Assembly (NCBI GenBank): GCA_022842165.1
Contig: JALHQC010000001.1
Span: 1-64,000, forward strand
DNA: 64,000 nucleotides
From: a bacterium
Lineage (GTDB): Bacteria; Pseudomonadota; Alphaproteobacteria; Rhizobiales; Aestuariivirgaceae
Direction of reading: 5' to 3'
Numbering within the stretch: position 1 is the first letter of the stretch; the number at the start of each line of letters is the position of its first letter. The translations under genes and the position numbers were made by a program. Shown here piece by piece: positions 1 to 9,695 of the stretch. Under the pieces are notes generated by a model, which saw only the letters and a list, made by a program, of their open reading frames with translations, searched no databases and had not been told where the DNA came from.

Positions 1-381
1 GTCCTTCAGTTCGAAATCGGGAATGATCTCGAAGGCAACGGAGAAGGCGAGATCGCCCTTCCCGTCCATCACGGCGTTCACTTCCGCTTCGTCCTCGGGA
101 AGCTTCACTTCCGGCTGATAAGCGGGCTTCAGCTTTTTCTCGGCCAGCAGTTCCTTCGACTTCGTGTCGATGGTCTTCTGGACGACTTCGGCCATGGCCG
201 ACTTTCCGTAGACGCGCTTCAGATGCGGCACCGGCACCTTGCCGGGGCGGAAGCCCTTGATGTTGGCCTTGGCGGAGAGCTCCTTCAGCTTCGCGTTCAG
301 CTCCTGGTCCAGTTCGGCGGCGTTGACCACCACCTTGTATTCGCGCTTGAGGCCAGTGCTGAGAGTCTCGGTAACCTGCAT
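1..381 (-). CDS. tig: Trigger factor, N-terminal part (cut by window edge)
   Basis: The translated start (MQVTETLSTGLKREYKVVV) and the ribosome-binding segment GFRPGKVP at about residues 44-51 identify trigger factor, the ribosome-bound chaperone and peptidyl-prolyl isomerase that meets nascent chains at the exit tunnel. Only about 127 residues, essentially the ribosome-binding domain, are inside the window; the PPIase and C-terminal arms lie beyond position 1. The ATG at 381 matches the usual family start. A tRNA-Leu gene lies 55 bp upstream on the same strand. Confidence 0.93.
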   Translation of the reverse strand, partial: MQVTETLSTGLKREYKVVVNAAELDQELNAKLKELSAKANIKGFRPGKVPVPHLKRVYGKSAMAEVVQKTIDTKSKELLAEKKLKPAYQPEVKLPEDEAEVNAVMDGKGDLAFSVAFEIIPDFELKD

Positions 382-436
382 CGTTTTCGCTCTTGTCTTT
401 CAGATGAATCGGTGAGGACGTCGGCCTGCTCGTGCC

Positions 437-521
437 TGGTGCGGGCGGAGGGACTTGAACCCCCACGGGTTTCCCCACAGGAACCTAAATCCTGCGTGTC
501 TGCCAATTTCACCACGCCCGC
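437..521 (-). tRNA. tRNA-Leu (anticodon UAG), CCA encoded
   Basis: On the minus strand the gene starts GCGGGCG and closes with CGCCCGC, giving a 7-bp acceptor stem. The anticodon arm is CAGGA-TTTAGGT-TCCTG, so the anticodon is TAG and reads CUN leucine codons. A long variable arm (class II) and a GGTTCAAGTCC T-arm are visible. The discriminator A and the CCA end (plus-strand TGGT, 437-440) are encoded in the DNA. Confidence 0.95.
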
Positions 522-600
522 GCACGAGCAAAAGCCTCGGGCCGTTGCAATGGGCGCGGTCTATAGCAGAGGGGTTTCCGCTATGCCAGTGAAGAAAAAA

Positions 601-1485
601 TCATCGAGCAAGGCGCGCCGCCCGCACCTGCGCTAGCGTCGAAAGACCGATGCCGATCGCCACCACCGCAACACCCGCCCACACCATGGCAGGGAAGCTC
701 TCGCCCAGGAACAGCATGCCGATCGCAACGCTCAAGACCGCCGCTACATAGCCGATCTGCGAGAGATAGGTTGGGCCGCCCACCGCCTGCAGCCGGAAGA
801 AGGTGAGGTACATGACAGTCGATGCCGCAAGCTGGATCAGCACCAGCCACGGCACGCCGAGCAGCGGCCAGGGGTCGAGCCCGTTCCAGGCATATCCCGC
901 CACGGCGAGCGGCAGAACGGCGGCGAGGTTCACCATCGCTCCCAGCCGCATCGGGCCGGCACCCCGGGGCCAGGCCCAGCTGCGATAGACGTTGCCGAAC
1001 CCCAAAAACACCGGGATCAGCATGGCCAGCAGCAGCCAGCGGGTTTCAGTCGCGTCGAAGCCTGCGTTGCGCGCGATGATGATGAGGAGGGCCCCGGCGA
1101 GACCGAAACCGATCCCCAGCAGGCCGAGCGCGGTCGGCGGCCTCACCTTCAGCAGGATCGAGAGCAATGCCGTCGTCACCGGCGACAATGCCACCAGAAT
1201 GGCGGCAAGCCCGCTGCCGATGTGGGGGATCGCCGCGAAGGTCAGGAACAGCGGGACGACATTCGAGATGAAGCCCGAGATCAGCGCGTAGCGGAAGATG
1301 CCGGGGACTGCTGGTGCATCCTCGAAGAGATTGGCCACTGCCAGCAGCGCCAGCCCCGCGCCAAGGCAGATGACGATCGCCCAGATCGCGGGGTTGACGC
1401 CCGCCGCCACGGCGAGCTTCGCCAGCGGGAAGTTGCAGCCGAAGGCAATGCCGGTGACGAGGAGTAGCGGAAGCGGCTTGTTCAT
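601..1485 (-). CDS. EamA/DMT-family transporter
   Basis: A 294-residue, strongly hydrophobic protein with about ten predicted membrane helices and the two-fold repeat of the drug/metabolite transporter superfamily. The N-terminal segment LLLVTGIAFGCNFPLAKLAV is the typical first EamA helix. Such proteins export or exchange small metabolites across the inner membrane; no substrate can be read from the sequence. Its ATG overlaps the stop of nnr by 4 bp, so the two are probably co-transcribed and translationally coupled. Confidence 0.85.
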   Translation of the reverse strand: MNKPLPLLLVTGIAFGCNFPLAKLAVAAGVNPAIWAIVICLGAGLALLAVANLFEDAPAVPGIFRYALISGFISNVVPLFLTFAAIPHIGSGLAAILVALSPVTTALLSILLKVRPPTALGLLGIGFGLAGALLIIIARNAGFDATETRWLLLAMLIPVFLGFGNVYRSWAWPRGAGPMRLGAMVNLAAVLPLAVAGYAWNGLDPWPLLGVPWLVLIQLAASTVMYLTFFRLQAVGGPTYLSQIGYVAAVLSVAIGMLFLGESFPAMVWAGVAVVAIGIGLSTLAQVRAARLAR

Positions 1486-2900
1486 AACATCTCGACCAAT
1501 GAGTCCGCCGTCAGTCCCCGCGCGCCATGGCGGTTGGCGGCATCGCCGTGAAGCCAGACAGCGGCACAGGCCGCATCGAAGCCGCTCAAGCCTTGCGCCA
1601 GAAGCCCTGTTACGATCCCCGCCAGCACATCGCCCGAGCCTGCCGTGGCAAGCGATGGTGGCGCATTGACGTTGATCTTCGCGCGGCCATCGGGATGGGC
1701 GACTACAGTGTCAGCCCCTTTGATGATGACGACCGCGCCGGACAGGGCCGCCGCCTTGCGGGCCCGTTCAAGCTTTGAGTGCAATTCCGCGCCCAAACCT
1801 TTAAACAGGCGCGAAAATTCGCCGGTGTGCGGCGTCACTACCACGGGCCTTTGCGGGTTCATGCCGATGAGCCGGAATAGCGGTTCTGCCTGATCGGCAA
1901 AGCTCGTCAGCGCATCGGCGTCGAGCACGGTTGCCGCCCCGCTCATCAGCACCGCTTCCACTTTCGCCCGCGTTTCGGCACCCACGCCCGAGGCAGGCCC
2001 GATGCAGACGGCATTCTTCCGCCGGTCGGACAACAGGCTGGCGAGTTCGGCGTCCGACAGCATGATCGCCGTCAGGTGGCTGGCATGAACGGCCAGCGCC
2101 TCCCGGCTGCCGGAGATCGTCACCAACCCTGCCCCCACCTTCAGCGCTGCCTCCGCCGCCAGCCGCGCCGCACCGGTGTTGAGCGGCCCGCCCGAGACGG
2201 CTACGGCATGGCCGCGGCCATATTTATGACCCGCAACCGACAGTTCCGGAATGGCAAAAGCTTCATTGATCCATAGGTTTGGACGGATCGTCTCAAGAAC
2301 CGCGCGAGGTATTCCAATATCGGCCACCACCACTTCGCCACAGCGTTCGCGACCCGGCATCAGCACATGGCCGGGCTTTTTCCGGAAGAAGGTGACCGTG
2401 ACATCCGCCTTGACCGATGCACCGCGCGGGGCACCGGTCAGTCCATCGAGGCCCGAGGGCACATCGATGGCGACGACCGGAACATTAGCGCTATTGATGG
2501 CTCCAGCAAGTTGATCTGGAAAATCCTTGGAGAGCCCTGCCCCAAACAGCGCATCGACAATCAATCCGGCCCCGGCAATGTCCACGCCCTGCTCTACCGA
2601 ACCATCCCAGCGGCTCACCATCGCCGCCGCGTCGCCTTTCAGGCTTGCGCGATCACCCAGCAGTGCCACCCGCATCGGCCAGCCCCAGCGCTTGAGATGG
2701 CGCGCTGCCACGAAGCCATCGCCGCCATTGTTTCCCGGCCCGCACAGCACCAGCGTGGGACGCGCGCCATAGCGGCGGACGATCTCGTCTGCCACGGCGC
2801 GACCGGCGTTTTCCATCAGCTTCAGAGAGGGCACGCCCGCCTCCACCGCCAGCGCGTCGGCACGGTACATCTGCTCCGGGGTCAAAAGCTCGTGACTCAT
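1482..2900 (-). CDS. nnr: Bifunctional NAD(P)H-hydrate epimerase / ADP-dependent dehydratase
   Basis: A 472-residue two-domain repair enzyme. The N-terminal YjeF_N domain (about residues 1-215, with GPGNNGGDGFVAAR) epimerises damaged NAD(P)H hydrates. The C-terminal ribokinase-like domain (about 225-470, with ATAGSGDVLAGIVTGLL) dehydrates the S-form using ADP. The frame is open further upstream, but the ATG at 2900 starts MSHELLTPEQMYRAD, the normal family start. The 3' end overlaps the downstream EamA gene by 4 bp. Cytosolic. Confidence 0.93.
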   Translation of the reverse strand: MSHELLTPEQMYRADALAVEAGVPSLKLMENAGRAVADEIVRRYGARPTLVLCGPGNNGGDGFVAARHLKRWGWPMRVALLGDRASLKGDAAAMVSRWDGSVEQGVDIAGAGLIVDALFGAGLSKDFPDQLAGAINSANVPVVAIDVPSGLDGLTGAPRGASVKADVTVTFFRKKPGHVLMPGRERCGEVVVADIGIPRAVLETIRPNLWINEAFAIPELSVAGHKYGRGHAVAVSGGPLNTGAARLAAEAALKVGAGLVTISGSREALAVHASHLTAIMLSDAELASLLSDRRKNAVCIGPASGVGAETRAKVEAVLMSGAATVLDADALTSFADQAEPLFRLIGMNPQRPVVVTPHTGEFSRLFKGLGAELHSKLERARKAAALSGAVVIIKGADTVVAHPDGRAKINVNAPPSLATAGSGDVLAGIVTGLLAQGLSGFDAACAAVWLHGDAANRHGARGLTADSLVEML

Positions 2901-2932
2901 GCAGCGCACGCTAGACGATTGCTGTCCCAAGA

Positions 2933-2957
2933 GGAACCATCGGCGCGGCATCGCGTT
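2933..2957 (+). promoter_or_regulatory. EcfG-type general stress promoter for the DUF378 gene
   Basis: GGAAC (2933-2937), a 16-nt spacer and CGTT (2954-2957) match the alphaproteobacterial EcfG (general stress sigma factor) consensus GGAAC-N16/17-CGTT. The -10 element is 40 bp upstream of the ATG at 2994, leaving room for a short leader. The site lies between divergent nnr and the DUF378 gene. Assigning it to the general stress response is an inference from consensus and position. Confidence 0.6.
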
Positions 2958-2993
2958 CAACGGGCGAGACAATAACTCAACCGGAGATAAAAC

Positions 2994-3230
2994 ATGAAGT
3001 ATCTGAATATCATCGCCATGGCGCTCCTGGTCATTGGCGGGCTGAACTGGCTGCTGGTCGGCCTGTTCGAATTCGATCTCGTCGCCGCCATCTTCGGTGG
3101 CACGGTGGGTCCGCGCAGCGGCCTGTCGCGCATCATCTACATTCTCGTCGGCCTTGCCGCGATCTACGGGCTTTACCTGTTCAAGCCGATCACCGAGGAT
3201 CGCGAGCGCTTGCACAACACGCGCGTCTAG
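2994..3230 (+). CDS. DUF378 family small membrane protein
   Basis: A 78-residue protein with two membrane helices, the first around 5-25 and the second around 47-64. The segment ALLVIGGLNWLLVGLFEFDLV is the DUF378 signature. The function of the family is unknown; it sits in the inner membrane. GGAG lies 8 bases before the ATG. An EcfG-type promoter upstream suggests induction in stationary phase or stress. It is a single-gene unit. Confidence 0.85.
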   Translation: MKYLNIIAMALLVIGGLNWLLVGLFEFDLVAAIFGGTVGPRSGLSRIIYILVGLAAIYGLYLFKPITEDRERLHNTRV

Positions 3231-3422
3231 CGGCTGATATTCACTCCGCGCCCTGGTGCCGGTGGTGATTTCCATCGGCGCCATGGCACTCCGGCACCGG
3301 GCACCGTCAACGGACAATTCCGTGGCGGTGCCTTTCCATTCCGGAAGACACGGCCAGGCTCTGGGATATCGATTGGGAATGGCCTAAACATCGCGGGCAT
3401 CCGATCCCCAAGGACGTGCCCG

Positions 3423-3950
3423 ATGACCAGTGTTCCCGCCGACGCCGTCAAGCTTCTCGCCAAGCGCATCCTTGAAATCGGCTACGAGGACCTGCCCGAG
3501 CGCGAGCGCCAGGTGATCGAGCGCGTGGCGAAGCGGGTCGCAGTCTCGCGCGACGTGAACATCGACTACGACACAAGCCGCACCTTCGGAGAGCGCCTCT
3601 CGGACCAGATCGCCGGGTTCGGCGGTTCCTGGACCTTCATCATCATATTTCTCACGGCGGTCGTGTCGTGGACGGTGGTGAACACCATTGTCCTCAGCCG
3701 ATGGGGAGCGCAGCCTTTCGATCCCTATCCCTTCATCCTCCTCAACCTGTTCCTGTCACTCGTCGCCGCCATCCAGGCGCCGATCATCATGATGTCGCAG
3801 AACCGTCAGTCGGCGAAGGACAGGCTCCAGGCCTCCCATGACTACGAGGTGAACCTCAAGGCCGAGATCGAGATCATGGCGCTGCATGAGAAGCTGGACG
3901 AGTTGCGGGCAAAGGAGCTGGCGGAATTGCTCCGCGCCATCAGGCGCTAG
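3423..3950 (+). CDS. DUF1003 domain membrane protein
   Basis: A 175-residue protein. Two membrane helices lie at about residues 71-92 and 103-125 after a charged N-terminal region. The segment FGGSWTFIIIFL and the later APIIMMSQNRQSAKDR-x-QASHDYEVNLKAE pattern are characteristic of DUF1003. The C-terminal part (about 135-175) is charged and helical, probably a coiled coil. The function of the family is not established. The 192 bp upstream hold no other gene. Confidence 0.85.
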   Translation: MTSVPADAVKLLAKRILEIGYEDLPERERQVIERVAKRVAVSRDVNIDYDTSRTFGERLSDQIAGFGGSWTFIIIFLTAVVSWTVVNTIVLSRWGAQPFDPYPFILLNLFLSLVAAIQAPIIMMSQNRQSAKDRLQASHDYEVNLKAEIEIMALHEKLDELRAKELAELLRAIRR

Positions 3951-4004
3951 AAACCAGACTGCCTGAATTTCAGCCATTCTGCCTGTTTTGCAGCCATTTC
4001 CGTA

Positions 4005-4021
4005 TGCACAAAAACGTAGCA
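4005..4021 (+). promoter_or_regulatory. Possible NtrC-binding site, imperfect
   Basis: The 17-bp sequence TGCACAAAAACGTAGCA has one good half (TGCAC) and one degenerate half (TAGCA instead of GTGCA) of the NtrC dyad. It ends 37 bp upstream of the sigma-54 promoter of glnBA, rather close for a typical NtrC enhancer site. This is only a candidate. Confidence 0.3.
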
Positions 4022-4039
4022 GCCGCCGCAAACCCTTGA

Positions 4040-4450
<411 letters not shown>

Positions 4451-4483
4451 AAACAACAAAAGCTCACTGAAGAGGGACAAAAC

Positions 4484-5902
4484 ATGAGCAAGCCACTGGA
4501 TGCCGCCGGCGTCCTCAAGATGATCAAGGAAAAAGACGTCAAGTACGTCGACCTGCGCTTCACCGATCCGCGCGGCAAGATGCAGCATCTCACCATGGAC
4601 ATCTCCCAGATGGGTGAAGATGCATGGGCCGATGGCCTGATGTTCGACGGCTCTTCGATTGCCGGCTGGAAGGCCATCAACGAGTCCGACATGGTGCTGA
4701 TGCCCGATCCGTCATCCGCCCATCTCGATCCGTTCTATGCCCAGTCGACGCTCGCCGTGTTCTGCGACATTCTCGATCCCGGCACCGGCGAAGCCTATAG
4801 CCGCGACCCGCGCATGACCGCGAAGCTCACCGAAGCCTATCTCAAGTCGACGGGCATCGGCGACACGGTCTATGTCGGCCCGGAAGCTGAATTCTTCATC
4901 TTCGACGACGTGAAGTTCTCGACGTCCCCCTATAACACCGGCTTCAAGCTGGACTCGGTCGAGCTTCCGATCAATTCGGACCGCGACTACGAGACCGGCA
5001 ACATGGGCCACCGCATGCGCATCAAGGGCGGCTACTTCCCCGTCAACCCGATGGACTCGGCGCAGGACATGCGCTCGGAAATGCTCTCGGTGATGGGCGA
5101 GATGGGCCTCTCCGTCGAAAAGCATCACCATGAAGTGGCTAGCGCCCAGCATGAGCTTGGAACCAAGTTCCAGCCGCTCACGATGGCAGCGGATCACATG
5201 CAGATCTACAAGTACGTGATCCACAACGTGGCGCATGCCTATGGCAAGACCGCCACTTTCATGCCGAAGCCCGTGTTCGGCGACAATGGTTCCGGCATGC
5301 ACTGCCACTTCTCGATCTGGAAGGACGGCAAGCCGATGATGGCCGGCAACCAGTATGCCGATCTCTCCGAGACCTGCCTCTACTTCATCGGCGGCGTCAT
5401 CAAGCATGCGAAGGCGCTCAATGCCTTCACCAACCCGTCGACCAACTCCTACAAGCGCCTGGTGCCGGGCTATGAAGCCCCGGTGCTGCTCGCCTACTCG
5501 TCGCGCAACAGGTCTGCCTCCTGCCGCATTCCCTTCACGGCAAACCCCAAGGCCAAGCGCGTGGAAGTGCGCTTCCCCGACCCGACGGCCAACCCCTACC
5601 TCTGCTTCTCGGCCATCATCATGGCCGGCCTCGACGGCATCCTGAACAAGATCCACCCCGGCCCGGCGATGGACAAGAACCTCTACGACCTGCCGCCGGC
5701 AGAACTCGCCAAGGTTCCGACCGTGTGCGGAAGCTTGCAGGAAGCCATCGACAGCCTTGCCGCCGACCACGACTTCCTCCTCAAGGGCGGCGTGTTCTCG
5801 AAGGACCAGATCGAAAGCTACCTCGAGCTCAAGCAGGGCGAACAGGACCGCTACCGCATGACGCCGCACCCGGTCGAGTTCGACATGTACTACAGCTGCT
5901 AA
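4484..5902 (+). CDS. glnA: Glutamine synthetase, type I
   Basis: A 472-residue type I glutamine synthetase, which makes glutamine from glutamate, ammonia and ATP as a cytosolic dodecamer. Visible marks are [10 protein letters not shown] near residue 50, the ATP-binding region GSGMHCHFS, the substrate loop [17 protein letters not shown], and NLYDLPP near 400 with the tyrosine that is adenylylated in GSI-beta enzymes. It follows glnB by 33 bp and is followed by a GC-rich hairpin, so the operon is probably glnBA alone. Confidence 0.97.
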   Translation: MSKPLDAAGVLKMIKEKDVKYVDLRFTDPRGKMQHLTMDISQMGEDAWADGLMFDGSSIAGWKAINESDMVLMPDPSSAHLDPFYAQSTLAVFCDILDPGTGEAYSRDPRMTAKLTEAYLKSTGIGDTVYVGPEAEFFIFDDVKFSTSPYNTGFKLDSVELPINSDRDYETGNMGHRMRIKGGYFPVNPMDSAQDMRSEMLSVMGEMGLSVEKHHHEVASAQHELGTKFQPLTMAADHMQIYKYVIHNVAHAYGKTATFMPKPVFGDNGSGMHCHFSIWKDGKPMMAGNQYADLSETCLYFIGGVIKHAKALNAFTNPSTNSYKRLVPGYEAPVLLAYSSRNRSASCRIPFTANPKAKRVEVRFPDPTANPYLCFSAIIMAGLDGILNKIHPGPAMDKNLYDLPPAELAKVPTVCGSLQEAIDSLAADHDFLLKGGVFSKDQIESYLELKQGEQDRYRMTPHPVEFDMYYSC

Positions 5903-5933
5903 GCGCAGCAGACTTCAGGGACGAAGACAGGAA

Positions 5934-5959
5934 AAGCCCCGGTGGAAGCACCGGGGCTT
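5934..5959 (+). terminator. Hairpin terminator after glnA
   Basis: AAGCCCCGGT (5934-5943), a 6-nt loop and ACCGGGGCTT (5950-5959) form a perfect 10-bp stem 31 bp after the glnA stop. The following bases (CATTGACATT) are only weakly T-rich, so termination may be partial. Confidence 0.7.
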
Positions 5960-6012
5960 CATTGACATTAGTCAAGCCGGCAAGCGGCCATTGGGCCTAT
6001 TGTCCAGGCATC

Positions 6013-7179
6013 ATGAAGATCCGGAGCGCAATAGCAGCGGTGATGGCGCTGGCGGTGATTGCCGGTGCCGGCTTCGCCGCGGCTTACATCATCAGAAACC
6101 GGCCGCTGACCGTAGAGGTGGCGCAGCCGGAAAACAGCGTGGCCATCGAGGTATTCGGCCTCGGCACGGTGGAAGCCCAGATCATCTCCAGTATCGGCTT
6201 CGAAGTCGGCGCGGCGCTGGTCGAACTCGCCGCCGACCATGGTGACAGCGTCAAGCGCGACGCCGTGCTGGCGCGGCTCGATGCTTCCGAACAGCAGGCC
6301 CGCGTGGTGCGCGCCAAAGCCATCGTGCAATCCAGCGAAGCGGCATTGGCGCGGGTCCAGACCCTGGTCGACCGTCAGGCCGCAGTGCTGGCCCAGAAGG
6401 ATGAGGTCAACCGCCGCCAGCAGGATCTGGTGCGAAAGAACGTCGTCTCGATCGAAAGGGCGCAGGAGGCGGCAATGGAATTCAAGGTGGCGCAGGCCGA
6501 CAACGCGGTGGCGGCAGCCGATGTGACAGTGGCGCGCGCCGCCCTCGAAACCGCCAGGGCGGATCTGCTGCGCGAAACCGTGCTGCTGGAAAAATACCAG
6601 CTCAAGGCGCCTTTCGATGCCATCGTCGTCGAACGCCACCGCGAACTGGGCGCGGCGGTCAAGGCAGGCGATCCGGTCTTCACTCTGGTCGATCCAGCCA
6701 CCGCTTGGGCGCTTGCCCATGTCGAGGAATCGCGCGCGGGCAGCATCGCCGTCGGCCAGCCGGCGGTCGTACGCCTTCGCTCGAGGCCGGGCGCGCCGCT
6801 TGCGGCACGGGTCATCCGCATCGGCATCGAGAGCGACCGGGTGAGCGAAGAGCGGCGTGTCTGGGTAAAGTGCGAAGAGTGCCCGCCCGCCTTCCACCTC
6901 GGCGAACAGGCGGAGGTCGTCATCACCACCGCCGTGCTGCCGGAAGCCTTACTGGTGCCTGAAACCGCAGTCAGCGGCTTTGACGGCGTAAAGGGCAGCA
7001 TCTGGGCGGTAGAGAACGGCAAGGCGCGCCGCATGACACTTGCCTTCAGCCAGCGCACGCTGGATGGCAGACTGGCTCTGGCGGACCCTGTGGCGGAAGG
7101 CATCGCCATCATAACCAGCCCGATCACCGGTCTCAGCGAGGGCCGCAGCGTTTCTCCCGCCAGGGACAGCGTGCCATGA
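6013..7179 (+). CDS. HlyD-family periplasmic adaptor (DevB-like)
   Basis: A 388-residue membrane-fusion protein. An N-terminal membrane anchor (about residues 5-27) is followed by a biotinyl-lipoyl-like half motif, a long alpha-helical hairpin (about 95-195), the second lipoyl half (LKAPFDAIVVERHRELGAAV) and beta-barrel domains. It would link an inner-membrane ABC pump to an outer-membrane channel. The frame opens much further upstream inside glnA, but the ATG at 6013 gives the normal signal-anchor start. It overlaps the permease gene by 4 bp. Confidence 0.85.
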   Translation: MKIRSAIAAVMALAVIAGAGFAAAYIIRNRPLTVEVAQPENSVAIEVFGLGTVEAQIISSIGFEVGAALVELAADHGDSVKRDAVLARLDASEQQARVVRAKAIVQSSEAALARVQTLVDRQAAVLAQKDEVNRRQQDLVRKNVVSIERAQEAAMEFKVAQADNAVAAADVTVARAALETARADLLRETVLLEKYQLKAPFDAIVVERHRELGAAVKAGDPVFTLVDPATAWALAHVEESRAGSIAVGQPAVVRLRSRPGAPLAARVIRIGIESDRVSEERRVWVKCEECPPAFHLGEQAEVVITTAVLPEALLVPETAVSGFDGVKGSIWAVENGKARRMTLAFSQRTLDGRLALADPVAEGIAIITSPITGLSEGRSVSPARDSVP

Positions 7180-8309
7180 ACCTTGCCTATCGCGATATCA
7201 GGCACGGCCTCGGCCGTTTTGCGCTGACCTGCGTCGGGCTTGGCATGTTGCTTGGCGTCGTGCTCGCGATGATCGGCATCTACCGTGGACTGGTGACCGA
7301 AGCTTTGGCGCTGGTACGGGCGCCGCAAGCCGACATGTGGGTCGTCGAAGCTGACCGGCGCGGACCCTTTGCCGAGTCCTCGCGCATTCCCGGCGATACG
7401 CGAGAGGCCATGGAGCGCATTCATGGCGTGGCGGCTGCGGGCTCAGTCACCTACATGACGACCGATGTCGAGCGCCCCGGCGGACGGCTGCGTTTTCAGC
7501 TGGTGGGGTACGAGCCGGGCCGGCCGGGCGGGCCCCGGAACCTGATCGCGGGACGCTCGCTGGCGCGAAGTCACTTCGAACTGGTGGCCGACCGGTCGAC
7601 CGGCCTTGCGATCGGCGATACGCTGATGCTGGGCCGCAACCGTTTCACCGTAACCGGCCTCACGGCAGGACAGGTCACGTCGGGTGGCGATCCAGTCGCC
7701 TACATCAGCCTTCTCGACAGCCAGAAACTGCAATTCGAGTTGGCACCGCCCGCGGCACGCATCGAAATGGCGCGCGGAACTGCGGGCGGCGGCAAAGACA
7801 CTGTCAATGCGGTGATCGTCCAGCTGCTACCCACCGTGCCGGTGTCCGAGGTCGCCCGGAGCGTGGCGCGCTGGAAGCATCTCACCGCCATCAGCCAGGC
7901 CGACCAGGAAAACATTCTGACGCGTTCGGTGGTGCAGCGCGCGCGCCAGCAGATCGGCCTTTTCACATCGATCTTGCTAGTGGTATCGGCGGTGATCATT
8001 GCCCTCATCGTCTACACCATGACAATGGACAAGGTCCGCGAGATTGCCACCTTGAAGCTGATCGGCGCGCCGGACCGAACCATTGTCGGCATGATCGTGC
8101 AACAGGCCGTGGCGCTGGGGGGCACGGGCTTCCTGGTCGGCGCGATATTGATCTCGAGCGTCAAGGACTATTTCCCGCGCCGTGTCGTGATGCAACCGGA
8201 GGACGGGTTGGCGCTGGCGGGCGTGGTTTTGGTGGTGTGCCTGATTTCGAGCGGCCTCGGCGTGCGACTGGCACTCAGTGTCGATCCCGCCAAGGCCCTG
8301 GGCGGCTGA
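7176..8309 (+). CDS. ABC transporter permease, FtsX/MacB-like (DevC-like)
   Basis: A 377-residue protein with one membrane helix near the N-terminus (about 12-34), a large periplasmic domain (about 40-255) and three C-terminal helices (about 260-375), the FtsX topology. The motif VREIATLKLIGAPDRTIVGM is the conserved cytoplasmic coupling segment of this family. It is encoded between its adaptor (4-bp overlap) and its ATPase (1-bp gap), forming a DevBCA-type exporter. The substrate is unknown. Confidence 0.85.
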   Translation: MNLAYRDIRHGLGRFALTCVGLGMLLGVVLAMIGIYRGLVTEALALVRAPQADMWVVEADRRGPFAESSRIPGDTREAMERIHGVAAAGSVTYMTTDVERPGGRLRFQLVGYEPGRPGGPRNLIAGRSLARSHFELVADRSTGLAIGDTLMLGRNRFTVTGLTAGQVTSGGDPVAYISLLDSQKLQFELAPPAARIEMARGTAGGGKDTVNAVIVQLLPTVPVSEVARSVARWKHLTAISQADQENILTRSVVQRARQQIGLFTSILLVVSAVIIALIVYTMTMDKVREIATLKLIGAPDRTIVGMIVQQAVALGGTGFLVGAILISSVKDYFPRRVVMQPEDGLALAGVVLVVCLISSGLGVRLALSVDPAKALGG

Positions 8310-8310
8310 A

Positions 8311-9051
8311 ATGAATGGCGCCGACAGACCCCTGGTCGAACTCGCGGGCATCTCCAAGCATTTCGGCGAAGGCGACACCCGCGTCGACGCGCTTTCCGAG
8401 GTATCGATGTCGGTGATGCCAGGTGAAATCGTCGGCTTGGTGGGCCCCAGCGGATCGGGCAAGTCGACGCTGCTCAATGTCATCGCCTGCATTCTTGAAC
8501 CATCGAGCGGCCGAATGCGGATCGAGGGCAAAGACATCTACGACAACCGATGGCTCAAGGGCAACTTGCGGCGGCTGCGGCTCGACAAGATCGGTTTCAT
8601 CTTCCAGTTTCATAATCTCCTGCCCTTTCTCAATGCCCTCGAGAATGTCGCCATGGTGAGGGAATTGGCCGGCGCCAGCTCCGCGGAGGCGCGAGCGCGG
8701 GCTACCGAGCTTCTGGATTATCTCGGGGTCGGCCACCGCAAGGCTGCCATGCCGGCGACGATCTCGGGCGGCGAGGCGCAACGCGTGGCCATTGCCCGGG
8801 CGATTGCCAACCGGCCGCGCATCATCCTGGCGGATGAACCGACTGCGGCGCTCGATTCACAGCGCGCCGGCATCGTGATGGATCTGATGAGCCAGGTGGC
8901 GAAGGAACAACAGGCGGCTGTCATCGTGGTCAGCCACGACGAAAAGATCTTCAATCGCTTCCACCGCATCTTCCACCTCCGCGACGGGCGGCTCGAAACT
9001 GTGGAATCGGCGCCGGTCCAGGCGAATGCGTCAGGCATGCAAGAGCCCTGA
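8311..9051 (+). CDS. ABC transporter ATP-binding protein (DevA/LolD-like)
   Basis: A 246-residue ATPase with Walker A GPSGSGKST, Q-loop FQFHNLL, signature ISGGEAQRVAIARA, Walker B IILADEPTAALD and switch histidine VVSHD. It belongs to the MacB/LolD/DevA subfamily that powers FtsX-like permeases. The ATG at 8311, 1 bp after the permease stop, is preferred; an in-frame GTG at 8278 would lie inside the permease gene. Third gene of the exporter operon. Confidence 0.9.
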   Translation: MNGADRPLVELAGISKHFGEGDTRVDALSEVSMSVMPGEIVGLVGPSGSGKSTLLNVIACILEPSSGRMRIEGKDIYDNRWLKGNLRRLRLDKIGFIFQFHNLLPFLNALENVAMVRELAGASSAEARARATELLDYLGVGHRKAAMPATISGGEAQRVAIARAIANRPRIILADEPTAALDSQRAGIVMDLMSQVAKEQQAAVIVVSHDEKIFNRFHRIFHLRDGRLETVESAPVQANASGMQEP

Positions 9052-9105
9052 GCTCCATCACCAAACCGCCGGCCAACTCCTGCAGGCGGCTGGTGCCGGC
9101 CGGGC

Positions 9106-9591
9106 CTACAGCCTCTTCCCAAACCAGTGGTGGGCATAGGGGTTGCCGCTGTAGCGCGGGATTTCGCTGTAGCCGGAGCGGAGGTAGAGGGCCTGGGCGG
9201 TCTTCAGCACGCGGTTGGTGTCAAGACGTAGGGCGGAAAAGCCGAATTCCCGAGCCTTGGCTTCGAGGTGAGCGAGGATCATGCGCGCCAGGCCCCTACC
9301 CCGCATTTCATCTGCCACCCACATGCGCTTGATCTCGACGGCCTCGTCGCCTTCCTGCCATTGCAGGAAGCCGCAGCCTACGGCTTCAGCCTGCGCCCAG
9401 GCGAGGACGCAATAGACCTTGGGCGGCTTCTCCTTGCCGGTGCCGGCATAGGCGGCCTCGGCGGGGTCGAAGCCCCCCTCGAAGACACGGGCAAGCTCGG
9501 CATAATAGCGGTCGAGGCAGGTGCGTGCCGTAGCACCCGAGGGGTCGGCAGCGCGAAGTTCGAATGCCTTGGAGATTCCAGCCGTGGTCAT
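9106..9591 (-). CDS. GNAT-family N-acetyltransferase
   Basis: A 161-residue acetyltransferase-fold protein. The acetyl-CoA pyrophosphate-binding motif is in MWVADEMRGRGLARMIL (R/Q-x-x-G-x-G/A type), followed by the usual helix and LDTNRVLKTAQALYLRSGY. GNAT enzymes transfer an acetyl group from acetyl-CoA to an amine; the substrate here is not known. It is convergent with the exporter operon and transcribed away from the next transporter gene. Confidence 0.85.
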   Translation of the reverse strand: MTTAGISKAFELRAADPSGATARTCLDRYYAELARVFEGGFDPAEAAYAGTGKEKPPKVYCVLAWAQAEAVGCGFLQWQEGDEAVEIKRMWVADEMRGRGLARMILAHLEAKAREFGFSALRLDTNRVLKTAQALYLRSGYSEIPRYSGNPYAHHWFGKRL

Positions 9592-9695
9592 GACGGGCGG
9601 AGGCTAGCGTGCCGTCTCCACGCGCCGCAAGCCATACTGGCGTGCAGCACACTCCCTTGTGCAAATTTCGCGCGGCGGTTAGAGGCTGCATCACC

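Noticed and set aside
4712-5869. Open frame of 385 codons antisense to glnA
   Set aside because: glnA is unmistakable; the antisense translation has no recognisable domain.
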